From: an uncultured Saprospiraceae bacterium
GTDB lineage: Bacteria > Bacteroidota > Bacteroidia > Chitinophagales > Saprospiraceae
NCBI GenBank assembly: GCA_937921775.1
Contig: CAKZUK010000107.1
Span: 1-63,910 of the forward strand
Direction: 5' to 3'
Length of the DNA stretch: 63,910 nt
Shown here: in pieces, positions 29,001 through 37,143 of the stretch
Position numbering within the stretch: the stretch's first letter is position 1
How the letters are laid out: each line of letters begins with the position of its first letter
Made by a program: the position numbers and the translations under genes
Notes under the pieces: generated by a model
What the model saw: only the letters and a program-made list of their open reading frames with translations
Told to the model about the DNA's origin: nothing
Database searches by the model: none

Positions 29001-32000
29001 CTTATTTGCTGGAGCTAAAAACGAAAGATAAATTTGGTACTCCAATTGAACTCCGAAAGTATTTCACAGTATATGATCTCGACGATAAGGCAGTGCCAAA
29101 CAACGAGAGTTTCTTCCATGTCATGGAAAACAAAAGCCATGAACCTGGAGAACAGGCGCACTTTTTTGTAGGCTCCAAAAATAAACCAGTACATGTTCTT
29201 TATGAATTGATTCACAAAAATGAAATCATCCACTCAGAATGGTTGAACATAAATGGACTAGAAGATCGAAAAATTAAAATAAAGGAAGAACATAGAGGCA
29301 ACGTACATTACGCACTGAGTATGGTGTACAATAACCGAATTCACCTCAACCAGCACACGATTTATGTTCCATACAGCAACAAAGTTTTGGATATTGAATT
29401 CTCAACTTTCCGCGACAAACTTTATCCCGGACAAGACGAAGAATGGCGCATCAAAATAAGTGGTCCTAAAAAAGAAAAGGCTGCTGCTGAAATGGTCGCG
29501 GCTATGTATGATGCATCACTAGATGTTTTTGCACCCAATAATTGGAACAACTATTTTTATCCAAGCAACTACCTCTATTTTCAATCCAATAGTAATTGCT
29601 TCAATATGAACTATGGACGCCAAATGACATTCTGGCCTCAATCATATGAGCGTTTTAATCGACAATATCGCCAGCTCAACTGGTTTGGATTTAATGCTTA
29701 TGGCTACAACTATGGCGGCTATGCATACGACGATGGAGTTATGTTGGAGTCTGTTGAAATGTCCCCATCAGCAAATGTTCGTGGATCTAGAAAAAAAGAA
29801 AGCAGAAAGATGATGAATGCCAACGCTACAATCGATGGAGTAGCAGGATCAGCAGATCTAGCATTTGCCGACTCTGACTCTGATTCCACGAATCCTGTAC
29901 CACCACCTGAAGTAGCAGAAAATAGTGGCAAAACTGAAGATTCTGGATTCGACGATGTAGCAGTCCGAACCAACCTAAACGAAACCGTTTTCTTCCTACC
30001 AGATCTAATGACTGACGCAGATGGAAACATCATTGTAAAGTTCAAAATGAATGAGGCTCTGACACGTTGGAAATTCATGGGCTTCGCTCATACTAAAGAC
30101 CTCAAAACTGGGATGATCACCAAAGAAATCGTGACCCAAAAAGATTTGATGGTAATGCCAAATCCTCCACGCTTTTTCCGCGAAGGCGATCAAATTGAAT
30201 TTACCGCTAAGGTAAGTAACCTTACGGAAAACAAAATGGACGGAACTGCCACCATTCAATTATTTGATGCAATTACCAACAAGCCAGTCAATGATCTATT
30301 AGGTATTAAAAATGCAGAAATTCCCTTTACAGCTGAAGCTGGACAATCTGCTCGACTCGCATGGAACCTTAGTATTCCTACAGGGGAAGTCATGGCGATT
30401 ACGCACCGAGTTATTGCAAAATCTGGTAAATTTTCTGACGGCGAGGAATCTGCATTGCCTATATTGACCAATCGAATGTTGGTGACTGAAAGCCTTCCAT
30501 TACCAGTTAGAGGAAAAGAGACTAAAAAATTCCAATTCAAGAAGTTAGCAGAGTCTGGATCATCCAACACTTTGCAGAATCACAAACTGACTTTGGAGTT
30601 TACATCCAATCCTGCTTGGTATGCCTTACAAGCGCTACCATACTTGATGGAGTATCCTTACGATTGTACTGAGCAAATATTCAGTCGTTACTACGCCAAC
30701 AGCCTAGCAACTTCCGTGGCTAATTCACATCCGAAAATAAAATCTGTATTCAACAAATGGCGAGATTCCGATGCTATGCTTAGCAATCTTTCTAAAAATG
30801 AAGAATTAAAGTCGGCGCTCTTGGAAGAAACGCCTTGGGTATTACAAGCTCAAAGCGAAGAACTACAAAGGAAAAATATCGGTTTACTTTTCGACCTCAA
30901 CCGTATGGCAAATGAACGAGATCAGGCCATGACTAAAATTGCAGAACGTCAAGGTTCTGATGGAGGTTTCTCTTGGTTTCCGGGGGGACGAGATAGCTGG
31001 CATATCACGCAACACATTGTCGAAGGCTTTGGTCATCTTGATGCACTTGGCGTAAAATCCAAATCAGATGATCGGATAAGCAACATTACCAATCGTGCTG
31101 TAAAATATACAGATGCTCGCCTCGTAGATTATTACAATAAGATTAAAGAACGTGTGGAACGAGGAGATGACAGTTGGGAGAGTGACCATTTGAGTCAAAT
31201 CGTGATTCATTATTTGTACAGCCGTTCATTCTACAAAGAAGTCCCGCAAGATGCTACAACATTGAAAGTTGCTGATTATTTCATGGGACAGGTCAATACT
31301 TATTGGATCAATAAAAATCAATATCTACAAGGCATGCTCGCATTAGCAATGCATCGTAATCGCGATAAGACTGTTCCTAGCAAAATAGTAAAGTCACTAA
31401 AAGAACGATCACTCTACAAGGAGGAAATGGGGATGTATTGGAAATATGATCGAGGTTATTACTGGTACCAACTCCCAATTGAAACACATGCCATGATGAT
31501 TGAAGTATTTGACGAAGTAGCCAATGATTCCAAAGCAGTTGATGACCTAAAGGTTTGGTTATTGAAAAACAAGCAAACCAATCATTGGAAAACAACTAAA
31601 GCAACAACAGCTGCCGTCTATGCTTTGCTAAGTCGGGGGTCCAATTGGTTGCTAGAAGATGCCTTAGTTGAGATTAGCCTTGGTGGCGAAAGGATTAAAA
31701 CGAAACGTCTTAAACCAGAACCTGGAACTGGATATATCAAAACCAGTTGGGATGGCAAAGATGTCAAATCAAATATGGCCAATGTTGAAGTAAAAAATCC
31801 TAACGAAGTAGTCGCTTGGGGAGCCCTCTACTGGCAGTACTTTGAGCAATTGGATAAGATTACGACTTTTGAGGAAACTCCACTGACACTCAAGAAGCAG
31901 TTATTTCTTGAAGAGAATACAGATAGTGGTCCAAAGATCAGTCCTGTAACTAAAAACACGAAGCTAAAACCAGGGGACAAATTAAAAGTTCGTATCGAGC

Positions 32001-32299
32001 TAAGAGTAGATCGAATGATGGAATACGTACACATGAAAGATATGCGAGCTTCTGGTTTCGAACCAATGAATACTATTAGTCAATACAAATGGAAGGCAGG
32101 CTTAGGTTATTACGAGAGCACCAGAGATGCATCCACTAATTTCTTTTTCTCTCGTTTACCTAAAGGAACTCATGTATTTGAGTACCCACTTCGTGTGAAT
32201 CACAAAGGTGATTTTTCGAATGGAATTACTACGATACAGTGTATGTATGCTCCCGAATTTTCTAGTCATTCAGAAGGAGTAAGAGTGACGGTAGATTAA
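26069..32299 (+). CDS. Giant alpha-2-macroglobulin-family protein (thioester type)
   Basis: 2076 residues; the start may be the ATG at 26123, which places the hydrophobic signal/anchor MLKKYVFFIVPAVITL at the N-terminus with a cysteine soon after. The first 550 residues are helical and repeat-like. Macroglobulin domains follow (FFLDRKIYRPGQTVYFKALH is the MG2 signature), then an exposed Ser/Asp/Pro-rich linker at about 1245-1290 (bait-region position), the A2M core (TVFFLPDLMTDADG), and the thioester domain with YPYDCTEQ, where Cys1533 and Gln1536 would form the internal thioester. Bacterial A2Ms trap proteases in the periplasm or at the surface. A candidate promoter (TTG, 16 bases, TACCTTCG) lies just upstream. 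No PBP1C partner is adjacent. Confidence 0.92.
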   Translation: MKFLPYFSLKPLIHNPKPMLKKYVFFIVPAVITLTISTLFSFKCSNEPSLMQNFNDNDYLKEWKTIDSLEQQGLPKSALEKVLALYDRVQKEDNPAQSIKCILYRSKYESQLEEDGMVKAIAKMETEISTAKSPTKALLQSIVAEFYNQYLQQNRWKIKERTNTVEFDNKDMQTWSMDLFAEKIMTLYKASIQDPELRSIRIKNFDAITSESVNTDQERPTLLDFLAHRAIDYFMNEQSYLTKPSFRFYLDDEKQFAPAVDFVKLSFKTEDSNSGKYNALVLLQELIEIHLNDSDKEALINADLKRLKFVKQNSTLSNKNELYLNALEQLKGKYTKSPASSEVLYEIGLYYSEQANLYQNDRIGHAEHQFDFVKALENLKKAFKKHPKSFGGKSSMNLINQIETKNFNLRTELVMIPNQPNLVSIDYRNLDKIHLKLAKIDYAGIKSMPRNNSKKLKKFFKNLDPDKTWNVNLPKPKDYQPHSTEIKLDALPIGQYILYASSDSKFKYDNNGFAYVILYVSNISHFYKKIEHNSIPTYVLTDRKTGQPLEGVKADFKRAYYDRSSRKQLTEDAGSKLSDSNGFVIPDLPPSNNNQTERYSVIFSKGNDVLDLNESIAVYGRPRNKSAQNSTQFFLDRKIYRPGQTVYFKALHLNRNLEGKPSILTNKDMEVIFYDVNGQKLDSKKLRTNEYGTVNGSFTAPKGGLLGRMRFSTADNSGSIGFRVEEYKRPKFEVKTEPVKGSYKLGDMVSLSGTAKAYAGSNIDGAEVKYRVVRNINYPYFPWWRYGRCFFRPPLQNKSEEIAFGSSKTDEKGKFSIEFEAKPDRTSKEEDQAVFTYQVFVDVVDITGETHSATGTARIGYVALNAAVGISGTVNSDSLSSISLSTNNLNGEFEPAKGTINIKSLKAPTNAQIKRFWAKPDQWFISESDYKKDFPQYVYQNEDDQTTWEVQNNFAQFDFDTEKSKEIDLSKNKLPAGAYLLELKTKDKFGTPIELRKYFTVYDLDDKAVPNNESFFHVMENKSHEPGEQAHFFVGSKNKPVHVLYELIHKNEIIHSEWLNINGLEDRKIKIKEEHRGNVHYALSMVYNNRIHLNQHTIYVPYSNKVLDIEFSTFRDKLYPGQDEEWRIKISGPKKEKAAAEMVAAMYDASLDVFAPNNWNNYFYPSNYLYFQSNSNCFNMNYGRQMTFWPQSYERFNRQYRQLNWFGFNAYGYNYGGYAYDDGVMLESVEMSPSANVRGSRKKESRKMMNANATIDGVAGSADLAFADSDSDSTNPVPPPEVAENSGKTEDSGFDDVAVRTNLNETVFFLPDLMTDADGNIIVKFKMNEALTRWKFMGFAHTKDLKTGMITKEIVTQKDLMVMPNPPRFFREGDQIEFTAKVSNLTENKMDGTATIQLFDAITNKPVNDLLGIKNAEIPFTAEAGQSARLAWNLSIPTGEVMAITHRVIAKSGKFSDGEESALPILTNRMLVTESLPLPVRGKETKKFQFKKLAESGSSNTLQNHKLTLEFTSNPAWYALQALPYLMEYPYDCTEQIFSRYYANSLATSVANSHPKIKSVFNKWRDSDAMLSNLSKNEELKSALLEETPWVLQAQSEELQRKNIGLLFDLNRMANERDQAMTKIAERQGSDGGFSWFPGGRDSWHITQHIVEGFGHLDALGVKSKSDDRISNITNRAVKYTDARLVDYYNKIKERVERGDDSWESDHLSQIVIHYLYSRSFYKEVPQDATTLKVADYFMGQVNTYWINKNQYLQGMLALAMHRNRDKTVPSKIVKSLKERSLYKEEMGMYWKYDRGYYWYQLPIETHAMMIEVFDEVANDSKAVDDLKVWLLKNKQTNHWKTTKATTAAVYALLSRGSNWLLEDALVEISLGGERIKTKRLKPEPGTGYIKTSWDGKDVKSNMANVEVKNPNEVVAWGALYWQYFEQLDKITTFEETPLTLKKQLFLEENTDSGPKISPVTKNTKLKPGDKLKVRIELRVDRMMEYVHMKDMRASGFEPMNTISQYKWKAGLGYYESTRDASTNFFFSRLPKGTHVFEYPLRVNHKGDFSNGITTIQCMYAPEFSSHSEGVRVTVD

Positions 32300-32321
32300 A
32301 GATCGGCGTCTAAAAGATAAG

Positions 32322-32429
32322 GTTCATTGACAAATAAGTTGGCCAATGTTAAAATGAAAGCAAAAGCAACCGAAGGAAACCTTGATTTTATTTTATCATT
32401 GGGTTTAGCACAGGGTTTGTCAAAGAATC
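32322..32429. repeat. 108-bp hairpin element, copy 2
   Basis: Same length as copy 1 (10229-10336) and in the same orientation. The blocks CCAATGTTAAAATGAAAGC(AAAAG) and TTGATTTTATTTTATCATTG(GGTT) are identical between copies, but the terminal inverted repeats have diverged (GTTCATTGACAAAT against ...TTTGTCAAAGAATC), so this copy forms a weaker outer stem. It begins 23 bases after the A2M stop codon. Confidence 0.75.
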
Positions 32430-32605
32430 AAAGATATAAAATGTGGATTCATCGATAAAGGATCCTAAGTTGTCGATTATAAATGAACAATATACTTGTC
32501 TTAAAGTATATTTGAATAAGATTTTTAACTAAATAGAATATTTTGAAAAAAAGAACGATAATCAAAGAAATTTTTAAAGGTGCAAAAACAGTAAAAAATA
32601 CCGTT

Positions 32606-33298
32606 ATGAGTAAATCAGATAAAGATAGAGGTGCACGCGAAAAGCATGCAGATACCGTCATTAGAAACCACGTAATCTGGTCAATGGGAGCAGGTTTAAT
32701 TCCTATTCTTATTGCTGACATATTTGCAGTGAGTGCATTACAGCTGGACATGATCCGCCAACTCTGTAAGGTCTATGATATAGACTTTAAAGAAACTCAA
32801 GGTAAAGCTTTAGTTACATCATTGACAAGTTCAACTCTAGCGCGAATTGGAGCACGCAGCTTAATCAAATTGATCCCTGGAGTTGGTTCCGTATTAGGTG
32901 GAGCTACCGTTTCTGTTTTTGCAGGTGCATCAACTTACGCGCTTGGTGAAGTTTTTAAACTGCATTTTGAAACAGGAGGAACGATTCTCGATTTCGACCC
33001 AGATCGATTATCTAAGAAATACCGAGAAATGTTTGAGAAGGGTAAGAACGTTGCAACCAATCTGAAAGGGGAGAAGGACGATTACGTTTACACCAATGAG
33101 GAAGAAGAAATGGATACTGAAGTAGATGTTACTGAAGAAGTAGTTGCAGAATCCATTACAGATAGTCCAACAGTTGCTATAAATGAAGATAAAGACGTAT
33201 TAACTAAACTCAAAGAATTGGGTGACCTTAAGACTGCGGGCGTTATCTCAGAAGATGAGTTTGCAACTATGAAGAAGCGATTAATTGATGAGTTCTAG
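32606..33298 (+). CDS. DUF697 membrane-associated protein with C-terminal SHOCT domain
   Basis: 230 residues from the ATG at 32606; a TTG at 32543 would add a basic 21-residue stretch (KKRTIIKEIFKGAKTVKNTV) that looks partly coding, so the longer start is possible. The DUF697 part has two hydrophobic hairpins (MGAGLIPILIADIFAVSALQ and LIKLIPGVGSVLGGATVSVF) separated by YDIDFKE, a layout shared with GTPase-linked membrane proteins. An acidic linker follows (about 145-200), then a SHOCT module (LTKLKELGDLKTAGVISEDEF), a short C-terminal domain often found on membrane or oligomeric proteins. The function of this combination is unknown. A terminator follows. Confidence 0.8.
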   Translation: MSKSDKDRGAREKHADTVIRNHVIWSMGAGLIPILIADIFAVSALQLDMIRQLCKVYDIDFKETQGKALVTSLTSSTLARIGARSLIKLIPGVGSVLGGATVSVFAGASTYALGEVFKLHFETGGTILDFDPDRLSKKYREMFEKGKNVATNLKGEKDDYVYTNEEEEMDTEVDVTEEVVAESITDSPTVAINEDKDVLTKLKELGDLKTAGVISEDEFATMKKRLIDEF

Positions 33299-33363
33299 AA
33301 ATCCACCTTTGGAGGATGCTAAATCACTCCAATCTTGAACTTTTCTATATAGATAAACGTATT

Positions 33364-33401
33364 AACAGAGTGTCTGACCAATGGTTGGAGACTCTGTTTT
33401 T
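33364..33401 (+). terminator. Intrinsic terminator after the DUF697 gene
   Basis: AACAGAGT (33364-33371) pairs with ACTCTGTT (33391-33398), an inner CCAA/TTGG pair closes the loop, and T residues follow. About 66 bases past the stop codon. Confidence 0.75.
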
Positions 33402-33438
33402 ATTTTAAAGCCGGAAGACGGAAAAGGAAAGTCAGAAG

Positions 33439-33620
33439 TTTCACGTAGACCTAGTCTCTAATCTAGGTCTACGTGAAAGGGAAACTTCCGTCATAGGACC
33501 TTCATCTTCCGTCTTTTATTAATATCTTTGTGAGAAGGATATCCGATGTTTTACACGAGCGTAAAATTACAGGTCCACGATAGAAGGAAACTTCTGTCTG
33601 CGGACTTCGGTCTTCCATCT
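33439..33620. repeat. Perfect 16-bp hairpin nested in a longer palindrome, plus a 35-bp direct repeat
   Basis: TTTCACGTAGACCTAG (33439-33454) pairs perfectly with 33463-33478 over an 8-base loop. Outer segments (AAGACGGAA near 33416, TTCCGTCTT near 33507) extend the inverted symmetry. The right outer arm, 33480-33514, recurs as a direct repeat at 33586-33620 with 25 of 35 bases identical (GGAAACTTC.GTC). All lie between the DUF697 gene and mutS2. Confidence 0.6.
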
Positions 33621-33648
33621 CTGCTACCATTCACAATAGAAATTGACC

Positions 33649-36036
33649 ATGCAACTGCAACCGAAAGATTTATACAATAAACTGGAATTTGATAAAGTAC
33701 TGGAACTACTGGAAAAAGAATGTCTCGGCGAACTGGGAAGAGAAAAGATTCAAAATCTACAACCAGATACCAACATCATTCTGATCAAAGGAAAGCTCAG
33801 AGAAGCTGCCGAATACAAGAAGCTTTTGGAAGAAAACATCAACTTCCCTATTAGTGCCTATGAAGACATTAGGGATGACTTAAAATACTTGGAAGTCGTT
33901 GATTATGTTTTGTCAGTTGAAAGCTTACAGCGTGTTTATATCGTCCTAAAAACAACTGCCAACATCATTGCATTCTTCAACAAGGCTCGTATTGATAAAT
34001 ATCCTAGTCTTCATCGAATCATTTGTGAGATAGTGCTCGATATGGATCTAGCAAAATCCATTGATAAGGTAGTAGATGAAAAAGGAGAAATACGACCCAA
34101 TGCATCTCCCGAACTTTTGAAAATACGCAAATCCATCAACTCCAAACAAATGGAGCTTGACAAAAAGTTCAAGTCACTCATCATTGATTATCGAAAAAAA
34201 GGCTGGTTGGCAGACACGGTAGAAACCATGCGTAATGGTCGCCGCGTTCTCACAGTTCCTTCTGAACACAAACGAAAAATCAGAGGAATCATCCACGATG
34301 AATCAGCTACCGGAAAAACCACCTACATCGAACCAGAACCCATCATTGTAATCAACAATGATATCTACGATTTACAATCAGAAGAAAAACAAGAAATCTA
34401 TCGCATTCTAAAAGATCTGAGTGCCATATTACGTCCGCATTGTGGCGCTTTTTATAATTATCAGGATACCATCGTTCACTATGATGTGATTCAAGCAAAA
34501 GCGCAATTTGGTTTGAAAATAAATGGGGTAATGCCAAAGGTAGAAGACAAACCATCTTTGGGAACCATCAAAGGTTTTCATCCATTACTATTTTTGAAAA
34601 ATAAACCTCTTGCCAAAAAAACTGTTCCTTTTGATTTGAGCCTTTATGGCAAAAACCGAATCCTTGTGCTCAGTGGACCTAATGCAGGAGGTAAGTCTAT
34701 TACCATGAAGTCGGTTGGCTTACTACAATTGATGTTACAAGCGAGCATACTGGTACCCGTACACGTAGAATCGAAGATGGGCGTTTTTGAAAGTATGTTT
34801 TCCGATATCGGTGATTCACAATCTATTGAAGACGACTTGAGTACCTATAGTTCTCGCCTTCAAAACATGCGCACCTTTCTCGAAAATGCAGATGAGAAGA
34901 GTTTGTTATTGATTGATGAATTCGGTTCGGGTACTGACCCCAAAACGGGAGGAGCTATTGCTGAAGCCATTCTCAAAGAATTAAATCATCGGAAGTCTTT
35001 TGGGGTCATCACCACACACTATTCCAATCTAAAGATGTTTGCCTACAAAACGCAAGGCATTGTGAATGGTGCCATGGTTTTTGACAAAGACAATCTATCT
35101 CCAACCTATGAACTAAGTATTGGTAAGCCCGGATCTTCCTACGCATTTGAAATTGCCGCCAAATCTGGTCTTGACGAAAAAGTACTCAAATACGCTAGAC
35201 ATAAAACAGGTAAAAACGAACGTGCCGTTGATGAACTTCTAATCGACCTCCAACGAGAGAAACAAGAACTAGAGGAAAAGCTAGAAAAGATGGTCGACCG
35301 TGAAAAGAAACTGGATAAGTTGATCAAAACCTATGAGAACTTATCCAAAGAATTTGAATACAAACGTAAGAAACTAAAACTCGAAGCCAAGGAACAAGCA
35401 CTTCAAGAAGTGGCTGGTAATAATAAAGAATTCGAGAAAGTAATTCGAGAAATCAAACAGCAAAACAATTTAGAGAAAGCCAAGGAAATGGCAGCTCAGG
35501 TTCGGGATGATCGCAAAAAACTAGTAGATGATGTTAGCGGTTTAAGAGAAGATATTTACCACACAGAAGATAAAGGAGCCAAGGTTACTAGATCAATCGA
35601 AGTAGGTGATTTTGTCCGTCTAAAAACTGGTGGTGCAACGGGCAAAGTTGAATCCATTAATAAAAAGTCCGCAACCGTCATTATGGGAATCATGAAGATG
35701 ACTGCCAAGTTAAGAGATCTCGTCCTTGCGAATGAACCACTCGAAATTCGCTCCAAAAAAAGCATCAATACCTCCATTGAATCTGCTGCAAAATTTGAAT
35801 CAAAGCTTGACATCCGCGGCCTTCGTCGCGATGAAGCGCTTAAGACACTAGAAACCTTTGTTGACAAAGCCATCGTCTCCACAGCCACACACTTGAACAT
35901 TGTTCATGGAAAAGGTGATGGAATTTTGCGACAAGCTGTTATTCGAAAACTCAGGGAATACGATGCTGTGAAGTCCTATTCGCATCCTGAGGCTAAGGAA
36001 GGGGGAGATGGTGTTACGATAGTGGAATTGGGTTAG
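33649..36036 (+). CDS. mutS2: MutS2 endonuclease / ribosome-rescue ATPase
   Basis: 795 residues from the ATG at 33649; a TTG 6 bases earlier is unnecessary. Domain order: MutS-type lever/clamp helices (1-300), ABC-type ATPase with Walker A GPNAGGKS (343-350), Walker B LLLIDEFGSG (D423, E424) and THYSNLK, a long coiled coil (about 510-640), a KOW-like segment (EVGDFVRLKTGGATGKV), and a C-terminal Smr nuclease domain (LDIRGLRRDEAL, HGKGDGILR). MutS2 lacks the mismatch-recognition domain. It has been linked to suppression of recombination and to resolving collided ribosomes, depending on species. The coding sequence runs straight into a GTTGCA microsatellite just after the stop. Confidence 0.95.
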   Translation: MQLQPKDLYNKLEFDKVLELLEKECLGELGREKIQNLQPDTNIILIKGKLREAAEYKKLLEENINFPISAYEDIRDDLKYLEVVDYVLSVESLQRVYIVLKTTANIIAFFNKARIDKYPSLHRIICEIVLDMDLAKSIDKVVDEKGEIRPNASPELLKIRKSINSKQMELDKKFKSLIIDYRKKGWLADTVETMRNGRRVLTVPSEHKRKIRGIIHDESATGKTTYIEPEPIIVINNDIYDLQSEEKQEIYRILKDLSAILRPHCGAFYNYQDTIVHYDVIQAKAQFGLKINGVMPKVEDKPSLGTIKGFHPLLFLKNKPLAKKTVPFDLSLYGKNRILVLSGPNAGGKSITMKSVGLLQLMLQASILVPVHVESKMGVFESMFSDIGDSQSIEDDLSTYSSRLQNMRTFLENADEKSLLLIDEFGSGTDPKTGGAIAEAILKELNHRKSFGVITTHYSNLKMFAYKTQGIVNGAMVFDKDNLSPTYELSIGKPGSSYAFEIAAKSGLDEKVLKYARHKTGKNERAVDELLIDLQREKQELEEKLEKMVDREKKLDKLIKTYENLSKEFEYKRKKLKLEAKEQALQEVAGNNKEFEKVIREIKQQNNLEKAKEMAAQVRDDRKKLVDDVSGLREDIYHTEDKGAKVTRSIEVGDFVRLKTGGATGKVESINKKSATVIMGIMKMTAKLRDLVLANEPLEIRSKKSINTSIESAAKFESKLDIRGLRRDEALKTLETFVDKAIVSTATHLNIVHGKGDGILRQAVIRKLREYDAVKSYSHPEAKEGGDGVTIVELG

Positions 36037-36037
36037 G

Positions 36038-36084
36038 GCAGTTGCAGTTGCAGTTGCAGTTGCAGTTGCAGTTGCAGTTGCAGT
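36038..36084. repeat. GTTGCA hexanucleotide microsatellite
   Basis: Seven perfect tandem copies of GTTGCA (36041-36082), preceded by GCA and followed by GT, starting 2 bases after the mutS2 stop codon. Degenerate relatives (CAATTAC, CAATTGCAGTT) continue to about 36200 and recur near 36935-36960. Confidence 0.95.
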
Positions 36085-36220
36085 AAAAATTAAGATCGCA
36101 GTTTTTTAATCAAAATCAAAGTGGCAATTACAATAAATTATCAATTGCAGTTTGTATAAGTGAATTCTGTCAAGGTGGACATTACAATTAAAGCTACAAC
36201 TGATATTGCCATTTTTTCCC

Positions 36221-36228
36221 TATCTTTG
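36221..36228 (+). promoter_or_regulatory. Bacteroidota -7 box of the FKBP gene
   Basis: TATCTTTG matches the TAnnTTTG consensus of the Bacteroidota primary sigma factor. It lies 85 bases before the ATG at 36313. No TTG at the ideal -33 distance was found. Confidence 0.45.
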
Positions 36229-36312
36229 CGCGAAATTTATTAGAAAGTGCCCTTAAGTCGCACTATTTCAAAACCTGTGACTTTCCAATTTAAAGTCCAA
36301 CATTTAAGATTT

Positions 36313-36795
36313 ATGAAAATCGAAAAAAATTCAGTCGTATCTATCGACTATACATTGACAGACAGCAACGGTGTTATTATCGACACTTCTGACGGTCGTC
36401 AGCCATTAACCTATCTCCACGGCGTGGGTTCATTGATTCCAGGAATGGAAAATGCACTTACTGGTAAAACTGTTGGTGAGAAATTTAAAGTAACCGTTGA
36501 ACCAGAAGAGGCATATGGCCAACGTGATGAGTCTCTACTCCGCGTGATTGCTGCTGAAGAATTGAAAGGAATTCCTGACTTGAAAGTAGGAACTCAATTG
36601 CAAGCAGATACTGAAGCTGGTCCAAAGGTATTTACGGTGATTAAGATCGAAGGCGACAAAGTCGGTATTGACGGAAATCACCCTTTAGCTGGTGTGACTT
36701 TAAACTTTGATCTAGATGTAAAGGAAGTTCGTGAAGCTACAGCGGAAGAAGTTGAACACAAGCATGTGCATGGACCGGGAGGGCACAGTCACTAG
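36313..36795 (+). CDS. SlyD-like FKBP-type peptidyl-prolyl isomerase with His-rich tail
   Basis: 160 residues from the ATG at 36313; 22 further codons upstream are open but would overlap the leader. The N-terminal FKBP half (VVSIDYTLTDSNGVIIDTS, LTYLHGVGSLIPGMENALTG) has the SlyD insert-in-flap domain between about 70 and 120 (VTVEPEEAYGQRDESL), then returns to FKBP (NHPLAGVTLNFDLDVKEV). The tail HKHVHGPGGHSH has five histidines and probably binds nickel or other metals, as in SlyD. The enzyme catalyses prolyl cis-trans isomerisation and chaperones folding or metal insertion. It has its own -7 box and two terminators downstream, so it is monocistronic. Confidence 0.93.
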   Translation: MKIEKNSVVSIDYTLTDSNGVIIDTSDGRQPLTYLHGVGSLIPGMENALTGKTVGEKFKVTVEPEEAYGQRDESLLRVIAAEELKGIPDLKVGTQLQADTEAGPKVFTVIKIEGDKVGIDGNHPLAGVTLNFDLDVKEVREATAEEVEHKHVHGPGGHSH

Positions 36796-36807
36796 GAATT
36801 AGCAGTT

Positions 36808-36871
36808 AAAATTTCAATCCAATGCAGTTTTCCCTTAGACCTGAAGAGAAGAGATTGTAATTGAAATTTTT
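36808..36871 (+). terminator. Terminator-like hairpin after the FKBP gene
   Basis: AAAATTTCAAT (36808-36818) pairs perfectly with 36860-36870 across a 41-base loop, followed by T. Begins 13 bases past the stop. Confidence 0.5.
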
Positions 36872-36878
36872 GATTGAG

Positions 36879-36915
36879 AATGGGAATTCGTTATAATGAC
36901 GGGTTCCCATTTTTA
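36879..36915 (+). terminator. Second intrinsic terminator after the FKBP gene
   Basis: AATGGGAA (36879-36886) pairs with TTCCCATT (36904-36911), extended by TCG/CGG pairs, followed by TTTT. Confidence 0.7.
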
Positions 36916-37085
36916 GTTTCAATTATTGTGGGGTAGTTGCAATGGCAGTTGCCTGCAATTCTAGAGCTAACTTTAAGCGCGCCACTATTATTTTGACTTT
37001 AATTCAAATCAGTTCCTGTATGAGAATCTTTGATTTTACTGCCTTTACAGCTCCATGTAACAAAACAATGCTTTTATTTAATTTA

Positions 37086-37138
37086 AAACAATTTGGTTGA
37101 TTAATTTATTTTACATAAGTTTGTAAAACAAATTGTTT
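37086..37138 (+). promoter_or_regulatory. Promoter of the radical SAM gene embedded in two inverted repeats
   Basis: A TTTG (37092-37095), a 20-base spacer and TAAGTTTG (37116-37123) match the Bacteroidota -33/-7 consensus, 20 bases ahead of the ATG at 37144. The promoter is framed by a perfect 10-base inverted repeat, AAACAATTTG (37086-37095) and CAAATTGTTT (37129-37138). A second repeat, TTTTACA-N6-TGTAAAA, covers the -7 box (37109-37128). This is a typical layout for a repressor operator. Confidence 0.65.
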
Positions 37139-37143
37139 ATCAA

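Noticed and set aside
29719..30259. Minus-strand open frames within the A2M gene
   Set aside because: They lie entirely within a long, well-supported plus-strand gene with clear domains; their translations are low-complexity shadows.
36038..36200. GTTGCA run as a CRISPR array
   Set aside because: Six-base tandem units with no spacers and no cas genes anywhere in the window.
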